NCBI RefSeq assembly: GCF_003240565.2
Contig: NZ_CP117256.1
Coordinates: 124,001 to 188,000, forward strand
Source: Rhizobium tumorigenes
GTDB lineage: Bacteria; Pseudomonadota; Alphaproteobacteria; Rhizobiales; Rhizobiaceae
DNA length: 64,000 nt
Direction of reading: 5' to 3'
Of the stretch, positions 10,746 to 18,888 are shown one piece after another (within the stretch, counting starts at the first letter, position 1; every line of letters begins with the position of its first letter). The notes below the pieces were generated by a model, which made no database searches, was not told the DNA's origin, and worked only from the letters and a program-made list of their open reading frames with translations. Made by a program: the position numbers and the translations under genes.

Positions 10746-11860
10746 ATGCTGTGGACATGAGAGTGGCATCTCACCTTTCAGCCCAGACCAGCGGCGTCGA
10801 TCTGAGGGGCGTCTCCAAGAGCTTCGGCGCGGTCGACGTCATCCACGACATCGACCTTTCCATTGCGGCCGGCGAATTCGTCGTGTTCGTGGGGCCGTCC
10901 GGCTGTGGAAAGTCGACGCTTCTGCGGCTGATTGCCGGATTGGAGGAGACAAGCCGGGGCGAAATCCTCATCGGCGGACGCGACGTCACGGATGCAGATC
11001 CCTCGGATCGCGGCATCGCCATGGTTTTCCAGTCCTATGCGCTTTACCCGCACATGACCGTCGCCCAGAACATGGGGTTTGGCCTGCGCATGGCGCATCG
11101 GCCGAAGAAGGAAGTCGCCGATATGGTGCAGGCGGCGGCCGAAATCCTGCATCTTTCCCCCCTGCTCGATCGCCGTCCGGGCCAGCTCTCCGGCGGTCAG
11201 CGCCAGCGCGTCGCGATCGGCCGGGCCATCGTGCGCGACCCGAGGGTATTCCTGTTCGATGAGCCGCTCTCCAACCTCGATGCCGAATTGCGGGTCGGAA
11301 TGCGCATCGAAATCGCCCGGCTGCACAAGCAACTCGGCAACACGATGATCTACGTCACACACGACCAGACCGAAGCCATGACGCTGGCGGACAAGATCGT
11401 CGTCCTGCGGGCTGGCCGCATCGAACAAATCGGCTCCCCGTTCGACCTCTACAACGATCCCGACAACCTGTTCGTCGCCTGCTTTATCGGCAGCCCCAAG
11501 ATGAACATCCTGCCGGCGAGCTACGAGGCCGGCTCGCTTGTGATCGGCGGCCAGCGCCTATCGTTCGCCGCGCCCGCTGGCCTGCCGGCAAACGGTGAAC
11601 TGCAGTTCGGCATACGACCTGAACATCTGCGCCCGACCCGCGAGAACGAGCAGGGGCTCAGTCTTACCGTCGATTTTACGGAATTCCTGGGTGGTGCTAC
11701 CTATCTCTACGGGCAGCTTCAGCCCGGTATGTCGCTGGTCGTCCAAGGGGGCCGGGGCCCAGCGCCGAATGTCGGGCAGACGATTTCTGTGGCATTCGAT
11801 CCGGCGGATGCGCGCTTGTTCGATGCCGACGGACAACGGATCCGTGAGGCAGCGTCTTGA
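10742..11860 (+). CDS. ABC sugar ATPase, MsmX/UgpC type
   Basis: ATPase subunit of the preceding importer, 372 residues from ATG 10742, overlapping the GH127 stop. Walker A GPSGCGKST, signature LSGGQRQRVAIGRA, Walker B FLFDEPLSNLDA and the switch histidine in VTHDQTEAM are all intact. The C-terminal ~130 residues form the TOBE-type regulatory domain (FGIRPEHL). It completes a self-contained uptake and hydrolysis operon. Confidence 0.95.
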   Translation: MNAVDMRVASHLSAQTSGVDLRGVSKSFGAVDVIHDIDLSIAAGEFVVFVGPSGCGKSTLLRLIAGLEETSRGEILIGGRDVTDADPSDRGIAMVFQSYALYPHMTVAQNMGFGLRMAHRPKKEVADMVQAAAEILHLSPLLDRRPGQLSGGQRQRVAIGRAIVRDPRVFLFDEPLSNLDAELRVGMRIEIARLHKQLGNTMIYVTHDQTEAMTLADKIVVLRAGRIEQIGSPFDLYNDPDNLFVACFIGSPKMNILPASYEAGSLVIGGQRLSFAAPAGLPANGELQFGIRPEHLRPTRENEQGLSLTVDFTEFLGGATYLYGQLQPGMSLVVQGGRGPAPNVGQTISVAFDPADARLFDADGQRIREAAS

Positions 11861-11945
11861 GAGACGTATCACTCTGGACCGTTGGTCTGTCAAACTGCAT
11901 TGTTTGTTCCGAGCTTTCGAAAGGAGTCAAACCTCGGGGCCCACC

Positions 11946-11961
11946 CGGCAAATAATTGCCG
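11946..11961. other. Stem-loop downstream of the arabinofuranoside operon
   Basis: CGGCAA and TTGCCG form a 6-bp stem with an ATAA loop, 85 bases after the ATPase stop. It lacks a T-run; it may still end or stabilise the operon transcript. No gene is seen between the operon and the IS element. Confidence 0.35.
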
Positions 11962-12022
11962 TCGGGAAATCGAGGCTTTTGCACGTCAGGTTCGGATTCA
12001 ATGGCGACACTGACCTGATGTG

Positions 12023-13368
12023 ATGGACGGCCTCCGCTGCCGGCACCACAATGTGCCAAGATGTGGGGTGTCGAACTCACATCAGGAGATGCATCCATGG
12101 AGAAGGTTGCTACTATTGGCCTGGATATTGCCAAGCAGGTATTTCAGGTTCACGGGATCAATGAGGCTGGGGCGATCGTGTGCCGTCGCAGGCTTCGCCG
12201 CGATGATGTCGTTGCGTTCTTTAAAGTATTGCCGCCGTGCCTGATCGGGATCGAGGCTTGCGCGACCGGACACCACTGGGCTCGGGTTCTCATAGCACTG
12301 GGTCACGAGGCTCGGTTAATGCCGGCATCTTACGTCAAGCCCTACGTGAAGCGTCAGAAGAATGATGCGACCGACGCTGAAGCGATCTGCGAGGCGGTGA
12401 CCCGGCCAACTATGCGCTTCGTTCCGGTCAAGAGCGAGGAGCAACAGAGCGTGCTGATGCTGCATCGGGTTCGCGAGCTTTTGATTCGGCAACGGACGAT
12501 GCTTGTGAACGCCTTGCGCGGACACCTCGCAGAGTTCGGCATTGTTACGCGGCAGGGTGCTGCCGGCGTCGGAACGCTTATCGCGTTGGTCGAAGATGGT
12601 GACCAAGATGTCATTCCGCCGCTTGCGCGGTCCGCACTTCTTTCGCTGGTAAGGCAGTTACGAGAGGTGCATGAGAAAGTCAGCGAAATGGACTGCCAAA
12701 TTCAGGCTTGGCATCGAGCGAACGAATTGAGCCGTCGCTTGGAGACGATCCCTGGAATCGGCCCTATTACAGCCAGTGCGATTGCCGCGACTGTGGCAGA
12801 CGCGTCTCTCTTCAAATCCGGCCGACAATTGGCGGCTTGGATCGGTCTCGTACCACGGCAGAACTCATCGGGTGGCAAAGACCGTCTCGGGAGGATCAGC
12901 AAACAAGGTGATCCCTATCTGCGACGTCTTCTCGTCGTTGGCGCGCACGCGGTCCTTCGCTTCAGTAAGAACCGCAAAACGGCACCGACGCGTTGGGCGG
13001 CCGATCTTTTGGCGAAGAAGCCTTACAACGTCGTCGCTGTTGCTTTGGCGAACAAAATGGCGCGGATCGTGTGGGCGTTGATGTCAACGGGAAAGCGCTT
13101 TGAAGCTGCCGGCACCATTTAACAGCTCCGGACAATGCAGAAATTGGTGAGGTGCTGATGGTGTGATGGCGTACGGTCGAGCCGGGATTGGAAAAACCCG
13201 ATCAGTGGGTGTCGCTTGAAAGCGCGTTGACCTGTCTGGGATCCAATCAACGGACTACATCAGGGCCAGCGGCATGAACACGCCGCAATCAAAGGCCGAA
13301 TACATGCCTGCACCCGACCAATCCGTCAGAAACGTCAAATTGCCCCTTGCCACGCGGAGGCCGTCCAT
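12023..13368 (+). mobile_element. IS1111-type (IS110 family) insertion sequence
   Basis: The ends share a 15-bp subterminal inverted repeat: ATGGACGGCCTCCGC at 12023-12037 and its reverse complement at 13354-13368. The left non-coding segment is short (about 74 bp), the single transposase gene is intact, and the right non-coding segment is long (about 250 bp). This is the layout of the IS1111 group. No flanking target duplication is evident, as expected. The right end is present twice because of a 31-bp tandem duplication, so the outer boundary could be near 13400. Confidence 0.85.
12097..13122 (+). CDS. IS110-family (IS1111 group) DEDD transposase
   Basis: A 341-residue recombinase that uses a DEDD RuvC-like domain plus a C-terminal serine-containing transposase domain. 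The acidic motifs are seen in GLDIAK, IGIEAC and DATDAEAI, and the C-terminal domain has IPGIGPITASAIAA, WIGLVPRQNSSGGKDRLG and KQGDPYLRRLLV. The start at ATG 12097 follows AGGAG. The frame is intact, so the element may be active. This family is guided to its target by an RNA encoded in the element's own non-coding end. Confidence 0.95.
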   Translation: MEKVATIGLDIAKQVFQVHGINEAGAIVCRRRLRRDDVVAFFKVLPPCLIGIEACATGHHWARVLIALGHEARLMPASYVKPYVKRQKNDATDAEAICEAVTRPTMRFVPVKSEEQQSVLMLHRVRELLIRQRTMLVNALRGHLAEFGIVTRQGAAGVGTLIALVEDGDQDVIPPLARSALLSLVRQLREVHEKVSEMDCQIQAWHRANELSRRLETIPGIGPITASAIAATVADASLFKSGRQLAAWIGLVPRQNSSGGKDRLGRISKQGDPYLRRLLVVGAHAVLRFSKNRKTAPTRWAADLLAKKPYNVVAVALANKMARIVWALMSTGKRFEAAGTI

Positions 13369-13370
13369 AC
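13123..13370 (+). ncRNA. Probable guide-RNA (seekRNA/bridge RNA) segment of the IS1111 element
   Basis: The ~250-bp right non-coding segment contains no gene. In IS1111-group elements this is where the structured guide RNA that directs target choice is encoded. The call rests on position and family knowledge; no RNA structure was computed. Short inverted elements such as GGGATTGGAAAAACCC and GTCGCTTGAAAGCGCG lie within it. Confidence 0.45.
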
Positions 13371-13402
13371 ATGCCCCTTGCCACGCGGAGGCCGTCCATA
13401 CA
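13341..13402 (+). repeat. 31-bp tandem duplication of the IS1111 right end
   Basis: Two identical 31-bp units (13341-13371 and 13372-13402) each begin TGCCCCTTGCCACGCGG and contain the 15-bp subterminal inverted repeat. It may mark a failed or one-ended recombination event. Confidence 0.9.
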
Positions 13403-13497
13403 TGCCACTGAACTTTCATCCAGCGATGGTTAGGGCCTCGGCGGCTTTGAATACGCCAAATGGCGCGGTGTGAGCAACCGGCGGAAACGCGAAGCTT

Positions 13498-13805
13498 TCA
13501 TATTGCGTAGCGGTTGGAGCCGGTTGCAGCGATGATCCCGGCATAGTCTGCCGGGGTGTGATATCCGAGCGATGAGTGCGACCGAATATGATTATAATCC
13601 ACCGCCCATTCAGCGATAGCGCTGCGGGCATGATCGAGGCCGAAGAAGACGCTCTAGTTGAGCAACTCGTCTCGCATGCGTCTGTTGAAGCTCTCGACAC
13701 ATCCATTCTGCATTGGCCTTCCGCGCGATGTTGTGCCATTCGACCTTGTGATCTTTCGACCAGGCCAGAATGGCATTCGAGGTGAGAGAGGTGGCTCGGT
13801 TTGTC
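13498..13805 (-). pseudogene. IS3-family transposase OrfB remnant
   Basis: The minus strand encodes the C-terminal quarter of an IS3-type integrase. The tail SHSSLGYHTPADYAG is clear, preceded by NGCVESFNRRMRDELLN. An in-frame TAG follows DELLN, and the sequence shifts frame just upstream (HKVEWHNIAR is in another frame). The 5' part is missing; the intact IS3 element begins about 24 bp away. Not functional. Confidence 0.85.
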
Positions 13806-13847
13806 TGAACAGTTTCGGGCGTTTGGCTAAGTGGATTTCCGCCTCGA

Positions 13848-14678
13848 TTATGCCGCCACCATCATTGGTGCCAGCGCGTTGAAGTAGGCCTGATCCGGTG
13901 TCTGCCGGTCAAGGGATGAATGTGGGCGTCGGCTATTGTAGAAGGTAAGATATCGGCCGATGCCGACGCGGGCCTCGGACACGGTGTTGTAGGCGTGCAG
14001 GTAGACTTCCTCGTATTTGATCGAACGCCAGAGCCGTTCGACGAACACGTTGTCCCGCCACGCACCCTTGCCGTCCATCGAGATGGCGATCTCCGCCTTC
14101 TTCAACACGGCGGTGAAGTCGACAGAGGTAAACTGCGATCCCTGGTCGGTGTTGAAGATGTCGGGTTTGCCATATCGGGCAAGCGCCTCCTCAACCGCTT
14201 CGATGCAGAAGGCCGCTTCCATCGTGATCGACAGCCGCCACGACAGAACCCTCCGGCTGAACCAGTCCACGACGGCGCAGAGATAGACAAAACCGCGAGC
14301 CATCGGAACGTAGGTTATGTCCATTGCCCAGACTTGGTTGGGCCGGGTGACCGCCAACTTGCGCAGAAGATAGGGATAGATTTTGTGCCCAGGCGCTGGT
14401 TTTGAGGTGTTTGGGCGGCGATAAATCGCCTCGATGCTCATCTTCTTCATCAGCGTGGCGATGTGCAGCCGCCCAGTTTCCAGCCCTTCTCCCCTCAAGA
14501 GCCCTTGCAACATTCGACTTCCGGCAAACGGGTAGTCGAGATGCAGTTCGTCGATCCGCCGCATCAATGCAAGATCGCCGTCAGGTACCGGACGCGGCAT
14601 GTAATAGACACTGCCACGGCTGAAGCCGAGAAGCTTCGCCTGGTGTGCGACCGACAGTGTATGTGAGCGGTCGATCAT
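13848..14678 (-). CDS. IS3-family transposase OrfB (DDE integrase)
   Basis: A 276-residue rve-type integrase. The DDE residues are visible in AMDITYVPM, NTDQGSQFTS and, further on, FVERLWRSIKYEEVYL. An HTH_21-like N-terminus (FAGSRMLQGLLR) precedes the catalytic core. Its ATG overlaps the orfA stop as ATGA; in IS3 elements OrfAB is usually made by frameshifting in this overlap, but the local AAAG AAA run is only a weak slippery site. Confidence 0.93.
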   Translation of the reverse strand: MIDRSHTLSVAHQAKLLGFSRGSVYYMPRPVPDGDLALMRRIDELHLDYPFAGSRMLQGLLRGEGLETGRLHIATLMKKMSIEAIYRRPNTSKPAPGHKIYPYLLRKLAVTRPNQVWAMDITYVPMARGFVYLCAVVDWFSRRVLSWRLSITMEAAFCIEAVEEALARYGKPDIFNTDQGSQFTSVDFTAVLKKAEIAISMDGKGAWRDNVFVERLWRSIKYEEVYLHAYNTVSEARVGIGRYLTFYNSRRPHSSLDRQTPDQAYFNALAPMMVAA

Positions 14679-14986
14679 TTCTTTCCGCCCAGCAATCCCG
14701 CCTTGCCGAGCGCACCGGATAAAAAATCGTTCTCCAGTGTCAGCTCGCCGATCTTGGCGTGCAGTGTTTTGACATCGACGGTTGGACCCGCCGGTTCCGC
14801 CTTCGCTTCATCACTGAAAACGCCTGTCGCCCCCTCAAGGAGCTGGTCTTTCCACTGTTTGATCTGGTTGGCGTGCACATCGAACTGCTGGGACAACTCC
14901 ACCAGTGTTTGCTCACCTCGGATGGCGGCGAGCGCCACCTTTGCCTTGAAAGCCGGGCTGTGGTTCCGGCGCGGTCGTCTCGTCAT
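14675..14986 (-). CDS. IS3-family transposase OrfA
   Basis: A 103-residue helix-turn-helix protein starting at ATG 14986, which follows AGGAGA. It opens MTRRPRRNHSPAFKAKVALA, then a DNA-binding HTH (ELSQQFDVHANQIKQWK), and ends in a leucine-zipper-like stretch (LHAKIGELTLENDFLSGAL) that mediates oligomerisation with OrfAB. An upstream in-frame start at 15007 is possible. Confidence 0.92.
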   Translation of the reverse strand: MTRRPRRNHSPAFKAKVALAAIRGEQTLVELSQQFDVHANQIKQWKDQLLEGATGVFSDEAKAEPAGPTVDVKTLHAKIGELTLENDFLSGALGKAGLLGGKK

Positions 14987-15040
14987 GGTATCTCCTGTTC
15001 CCGGCATCTAATCCGAAGTCAGGCAGAAATTCCACTTACC

Positions 15041-15473
15041 CTAGCTGTGCAGATTTCCCGAGCCAGCTCTATCGACGGATCGCGTCGAGATGCCCTGGAT
15101 ATAGGCCTCTTGTATAACGGCCGTCAGAGCCTTCTCGGCCATGCGGCGTGGTTCCAGGAAACTCGGGAAATAGCTACCTGTTCGCAGCTTGGGAATGCGC
15201 AGCTCCACTGTTCCGGCTCGCGTTTCCCAGTCGCGATCGCGGTAGCCATTGCGCTGGGCGAGACGAAGCGCTGTCTTCTCGCCATAGCCAGCACCCGTCG
15301 CGGCCCCAACTTCCAGTGCCATCAGCTTCTCGGCGGCAAAGCCAATCATCTCGCGCAGCAAATCCGCATCGGCGCTCTTCTCAACAAGCGAGCGCAGGTT
15401 CATCATGTCGTCGGTCATCGGTGGTGTCCTTCAGGTTGGTCATAAGCAACCCGACCCTACCGGAAAACACCGA
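15041..15473 (-). pseudogene. IS256-family transposase, 5' fragment with terminal repeat
   Basis: The minus strand from ATG 15418 encodes about 115 residues of an IS256 mutator-type transposase ([48 protein letters not shown]), then runs into unrelated residues and a stop at the edge of the IS3 element. The IS256 end repeat lies at 15451-15471 (GGTGTTTTCCGGTAGGGTCG on the minus strand). The catalytic core is gone. Confidence 0.85.
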
Positions 15474-16104
15474 TGGCTATGAAACCCAGATACACCACGC
15501 GCTGGGACACGATCGAAGTCCCTCCGCTTTCGCCCGCAAAAGCATGGCCGCGGCCAAGTTGCCCCCTGCCGACCATCCGATAATAGCGATCCTGGAAGCC
15601 TCGTGATGTTCGAGAACGTAGCGATAGGTTGCCATGCAGTCATCGAGCGCTGCGGGATACGGATGGTCTGGTGGCACATGATAGTCGACACCGTAGCAAG
15701 AAATGCCCTGACTTTCGGCTTGGGAGCGGGCGCTCACCCGGCACGCCTCGCCGCCTCCGAAAACAAAAGCACCCCCATGAATATCGATAATTGCGGCGTC
15801 GCTATTAATCGCTTCAGCGGGCGTGGCAAGGTGCAGAGTGGTTTCTTCGAACTCGATCGTTTTCGCTTGAGTGGAGTGTCGCGCCGAGTGTGTCGGCCAT
15901 AGAGGTGTAGTGGCGATCAACTATCGCTTTGACAGCAAGCCAAGCTCGATGATCGTCGGCTGCCGGCATGGCGTGGAGAGAATTGAGAGGCACCCCGTCA
16001 TCACCGACCAGACGCCGGAGAACGGCCTGAGCTTCGGGACTGATGGATCGAGGGAATGGCAGCACTCTGGCGTCGATCCTAACCCCGGGTTGATCGTCGC
16101 TCAT
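15474..16104 (-). pseudogene. Alpha/beta hydrolase (HSL-type esterase), frameshifted and truncated
   Basis: From ATG 16104 the minus strand encodes an esterase N-terminus (ISPEAQAVLRRLVG). The frame breaks near 15870-15890 and resumes one frame over with the HSL oxyanion motif DIHGGAFVFGGG and nucleophile elbow GWSAGGNLAAAM. The 3' half, including the catalytic Asp and His, was lost where the IS256 end was inserted. It cannot make an active enzyme. Confidence 0.85.
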
Positions 16105-16377
16105 GAATGCTCCTAATCGGAAAGTTCGACAGCCTTATCGACGTTCGTGCTTATATCAACGGTGCGTTAAAAGGCAAAACGGCTTTTTGCATTGGCTCGG
16201 CCGCCCGAAAGGTCGAAACGGACAGGACATCAGCCCCCATGTACTGCCGCCATTGCGATCGAAACTGCGTTTCTTGGCAACGAAGCGACCGCCGCCTTGA
16301 AGCGATCGGAACTCACGGCGCCGGAATAGTTTTGATGGAACATATTTTGGATTGGCGCACTAGCGAGGCATGGATTT

Positions 16378-16395
16378 TAGCACCAAATGGTGCTA
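16378..16395. promoter_or_regulatory. Palindromic operator of the vapBC module
   Basis: TAGCACCAAATGGTGCTA is a palindrome with two perfect 8-base arms around AA, 30 bp upstream of vapB. VapBC complexes usually bind such sites to repress their own promoter. Confidence 0.65.
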
Positions 16396-16425
16396 GCCAA
16401 GCGATCTGAAGGTAGGAGTCTTCGC

Positions 16426-16626
16426 ATGCGATCCACTATCAATCTCGATGACAGCCTCATGGAACAGGCGAGATCCTTGACTGGAACAAAGGAAACAGCT
16501 GCGCTTGTCCGCCAAGCCTTGGAGACACTTGTGAGGGTCGAATCCGGAAAGCGCCTCGCTGCGCTCGGAGGTACCATGCCAGACGCAGAGGCAGCCCCTC
16601 GCCGCCGGAGCGAAGCGGCAAAGTGA
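16426..16626 (+). CDS. vapB: VapB-type antitoxin
   Basis: A 66-residue antitoxin. The N-terminal ribbon-helix-helix reads MRSTINLDDSLMEQARSL, and the tail is basic and disordered (PRRRSEAAK), where it would wrap the toxin. ATG 16426 follows GGTAGGAG; an upstream GTG at 16387 lacks a ribosome-binding site and overlaps the operator. The stop overlaps the toxin start by 4 bases. Confidence 0.88.
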   Translation: MRSTINLDDSLMEQARSLTGTKETAALVRQALETLVRVESGKRLAALGGTMPDAEAAPRRRSEAAK

Positions 16627-17006
16627 TACTCGTAGACACCTCGATCTGGATTGATCACTTCCGCCATAGTGACGCGGACTTGCGCAAAGTTATCGCGGAC
16701 GACCGGCTACTCTGCCACCCCGTCGTTATCGGTGAACTGGCGCTCGGCAGTCTTCGCGACCGCGGGGTCGTCATGGCATTCTTTTCGGCGCAGCGAGAGG
16801 CACTTGTCGCTAGCCATGATGAAGTAATGACGATGATCGATCGGCACTCGATTTTCAGCATGGGGATCGGCTACACGGATGCACATTTGCTGGCTTCGAC
16901 ACTGCTCGACAGGCGATTGTTGTTATGGACCAGAGACAAGCGCTTAGCTGCCGCGGCACAAAAAGCGGGTGCTTCGCTGTATGCACCCACCATCGCGCCA
17001 AACTGA
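16623..17006 (+). CDS. vapC: VapC-type PIN-domain ribonuclease toxin
   Basis: A 127-residue PIN-domain toxin starting at GTG 16623 inside the antitoxin stop. The acidic metal-binding residues appear in ILVDTSIWIDHF, the mid-protein Glu in VIGELALGS, and YTDAHLLAS near the C-terminus, followed by LLLWTRDKRL. These toxins cleave specific RNAs, often initiator tRNA, when the antitoxin is degraded. Together with vapB it is probably a stabilisation module. Confidence 0.92.
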   Translation: MILVDTSIWIDHFRHSDADLRKVIADDRLLCHPVVIGELALGSLRDRGVVMAFFSAQREALVASHDEVMTMIDRHSIFSMGIGYTDAHLLASTLLDRRLLLWTRDKRLAAAAQKAGASLYAPTIAPN

Positions 17007-17293
17007 AGCCTTGAAGGATGGCATTCAGATCCATCGCCTTGAAAGGATATGAACCAACGACCCTGTTATTTGAATAGAGCTAACGCACTGAGATGTCACA
17101 GCGGGGAAAGTCGTTTGACTTAAGGGGGAAAGGCTGATTCGGGGCCGTTATCGGACTGACCGGTATCGGCGGGGAATTCGTGAAAGCTGACATCTAGCAT
17201 CCGACAGGCACGAAGTCCGCGCGGCATTTAGCGCAGGTTCGATCGAATACCGGGGTAGAAGTGCAAATCAGCGAGATCCCTCTTTTAGGTGCC
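17007..17293. other. Gene-free stretch after vapC
   Basis: No gene is seen. It contains the second CTTGA-type motif copy (17035-17055). Its reverse complement also shows a TTAGCTC block and GGTCGTTGGTTCATATCC, reminiscent of a collapsed tRNA. Confidence 0.4.
17035..17055 (+). repeat. Dispersed tRNA-T-arm-like motif, copy 2
   Basis: Carries CTTGAAAGGATATGAACC just downstream of vapC. In reverse complement it is preceded by GGTCGTT, like a tRNA variable loop joined to a T arm. Confidence 0.5.
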
Positions 17294-17428
17294 TTATTTG
17301 CCGGGCTTGCTAGATTTGCTGGGTTTGAGGGACGGTGTATTACCTGGTGAGCTTTTGTTATCACGGCGGCGCTGATCCGGTTTCCCTGTGGATTTCGCTA
17401 TCGGCTTTGGTCCTGGTTTAAGTGCCAT
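17294..17428 (-). CDS. Small basic Pro/Lys-rich protein (44 aa)
   Basis: A short frame opening MALKPGPKPIAKSTGKPDQR and ending SKSSKPGK. It has a strong ribosome-binding site (AAGGAG, 7 bases before the ATG at 17428) and a stop at 17294. About a third of the residues are Lys, Arg or Pro, so the product should be basic and disordered. No family is recognised; it could bind nucleic acid. It stands alone between vapC and the dehydrogenase gene. The call rests on start signal and composition. Confidence 0.5.
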   Translation of the reverse strand: MALKPGPKPIAKSTGKPDQRRRDNKSSPGNTPSLKPSKSSKPGK

Positions 17429-18033
17429 GAGTGCTCTCCTTTTTTGCTTTAAGAAAATAAGCCTGCACGTACCTTCTGACGAGGCTTAGGACACAGCAAT
17501 ACTATGTAACAGTCCACACTAGTTCTGACCTAAGTCAAGGTCCACCAATGGATATTCATACAGTAGCAACACCTCACGAAAATCGGCAGGCCAGGCCGGA
17601 GGCACTTTGCCTCACTGTCCCTATCAGTGGCGGTGAGGGCGATCGGGTTATTCCGTAGGGACGAAGTTTCTGAGAGCCTGCTGTCGGCCAGGATTGGCGG
17701 CGGCCTCGGCCGGTCACGTTGAGTGAGGTGCAACCGTCCGTTTCAGGGGCAAAGCCGGCTCCCTGCGCTGTCCTTCACTACCAGAGCGGCACACCGACCG
17801 GCAGCTCTCTGCGCATTGCTGCCGTTTGTCTAGGATGCAGCGAAAGACGGCCTGCAGGACGGTTCGGGAACCGGATGAACGACCGATTTGACGGTGCAGT
17901 GCTGCCGCAGCCCCGCTCAAGGAGATCGTTTAGGGGCCAAGTGCTCTTCACGAAGGCAATATCAGCACAGCAAAGTGAATGCTTGCACCGGAGGGAAGCC
18001 GCGTCGGGGGGCCGCGACTTCCCTCGCCTCCCC
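17429..18033. other. Intergenic stretch without recognisable genes
   Basis: Frames here are short or show no motif or start signal. Nothing further is recognised. Confidence 0.4.
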
Positions 18034-18888
18034 TCAGAGCGTCATTTTTTCCTTCGGATGCGGGCTGTCCTCGTAGGCGCCCCAGATCGACTGGTCGAAA
18101 TTGATTGTAGCGCCTGTCATCAGGCCGCTTTCCTCCGACGAAAGATAGGCGCAGGCGCGGGCGACTTCGGCCGGGTCGACGAGGCGGCCGATGGGCTGGC
18201 GGGCAGCGGCGTCCTTCAGCCAGTCGGCAGGCGCGCCGTGATATTCCCGCTGAATGCGATCCTCGCCGTCGGTCGACATCCAGCCGATATTGAGGGCATT
18301 GCAGCGGATACGGTTCTTGAGCAGGCCGAAGGCGACATTGCGGGTGAGCGTATCGAGCGCACCCTTGGAGGCGCAATAGGCCGCGATGAAGGGCTGGCCG
18401 GCCATCGAGGACATGGAGGAGATGTTGACGATCGTGCCCTCGATGCCATCGCGCAGCATCAGCTTCACCGCATCCTGGATCAGGAAGAAGGGCGCACGGG
18501 TGTTGACCGCAAAGATGCTGTCGAACAGCGCTTCGTCCGTGTCGAGGATCGTGCCGCGATCGGTCAGTGCGGCAACATTGATCAGCGCATCGATGCGGCC
18601 GAAGGTCTGGTCGGCGGCTGCAATCACGGCGCGGCAATCCTCGACGCGGCCGAGATCGGCGGCCACGAAGGTGACCGGCGTGCCGTAGCGTTCGGTGATC
18701 TCCTTCGCCTTTGCCTCCCCCTTTTCACGGCCCCGCCCGCAGATCACCAGACCGCCTGCCCCGCGTTCGGCAAAGAGCCTGGCCACTTCCGCGCCTGAGC
18801 CTTGCGTTCCGCCGGTAACAACGGCGATCTCTCCATCCAGTCTCCCCATGTCGCTCTTCATCCTCCCTGTCATGCCTTGCTCCTTCAT
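18034..18888 (-). CDS. Short-chain dehydrogenase/reductase
   Basis: A 284-residue Rossmann oxidoreductase of the classical SDR family. The cofactor motif is TGGTQGSG, the catalytic Ser lies in NISSMSS, and the active-site YxxxK is YCASK. The C-terminus has the substrate-loop and GATINFDQS segment. The first ATG overlaps the upstream stop (ATGA); inner starts at residue 6 (after AAGGAG) and residues 11 and 15 are also plausible. It forms an operon with the Phytanoyl-CoA-dioxygenase-like gene and probably oxidises that enzyme's hydroxylated product. The substrate is unknown. Confidence 0.9.
   Translation of the reverse strand: MKEQGMTGRMKSDMGRLDGEIAVVTGGTQGSGAEVARLFAERGAGGLVICGRGREKGEAKAKEITERYGTPVTFVAADLGRVEDCRAVIAAADQTFGRIDALINVAALTDRGTILDTDEALFDSIFAVNTRAPFFLIQDAVKLMLRDGIEGTIVNISSMSSMAGQPFIAAYCASKGALDTLTRNVAFGLLKNRIRCNALNIGWMSTDGEDRIQREYHGAPADWLKDAAARQPIGRLVDPAEVARACAYLSSEESGLMTGATINFDQSIWGAYEDSPHPKEKMTL

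Larger units (their letters stand above)
13829..15038 (-). mobile_element. Intact IS3-family element
   Basis: Imperfect terminal inverted repeats are seen: TAAGTGGATTTCCGCCTC at 13829-13846 and, reverse-complemented, TAAGTGGAATTTCTGCCT at 15021-15038. Inside are orfA and orfB with the usual small overlap. The exact outer bases and target duplication could not be fixed. It has landed in, and truncated, an IS256-type transposase gene. Confidence 0.85.

Noticed and set aside
16107..16409. 100-codon plus-strand frame ahead of vapB
   Set aside because: No homology or start signal, and it runs through the vapBC operator.
17719..18798. 359-codon plus-strand frame opposite the SDR gene
   Set aside because: Mostly antisense to the dehydrogenase; the free part has no motif.
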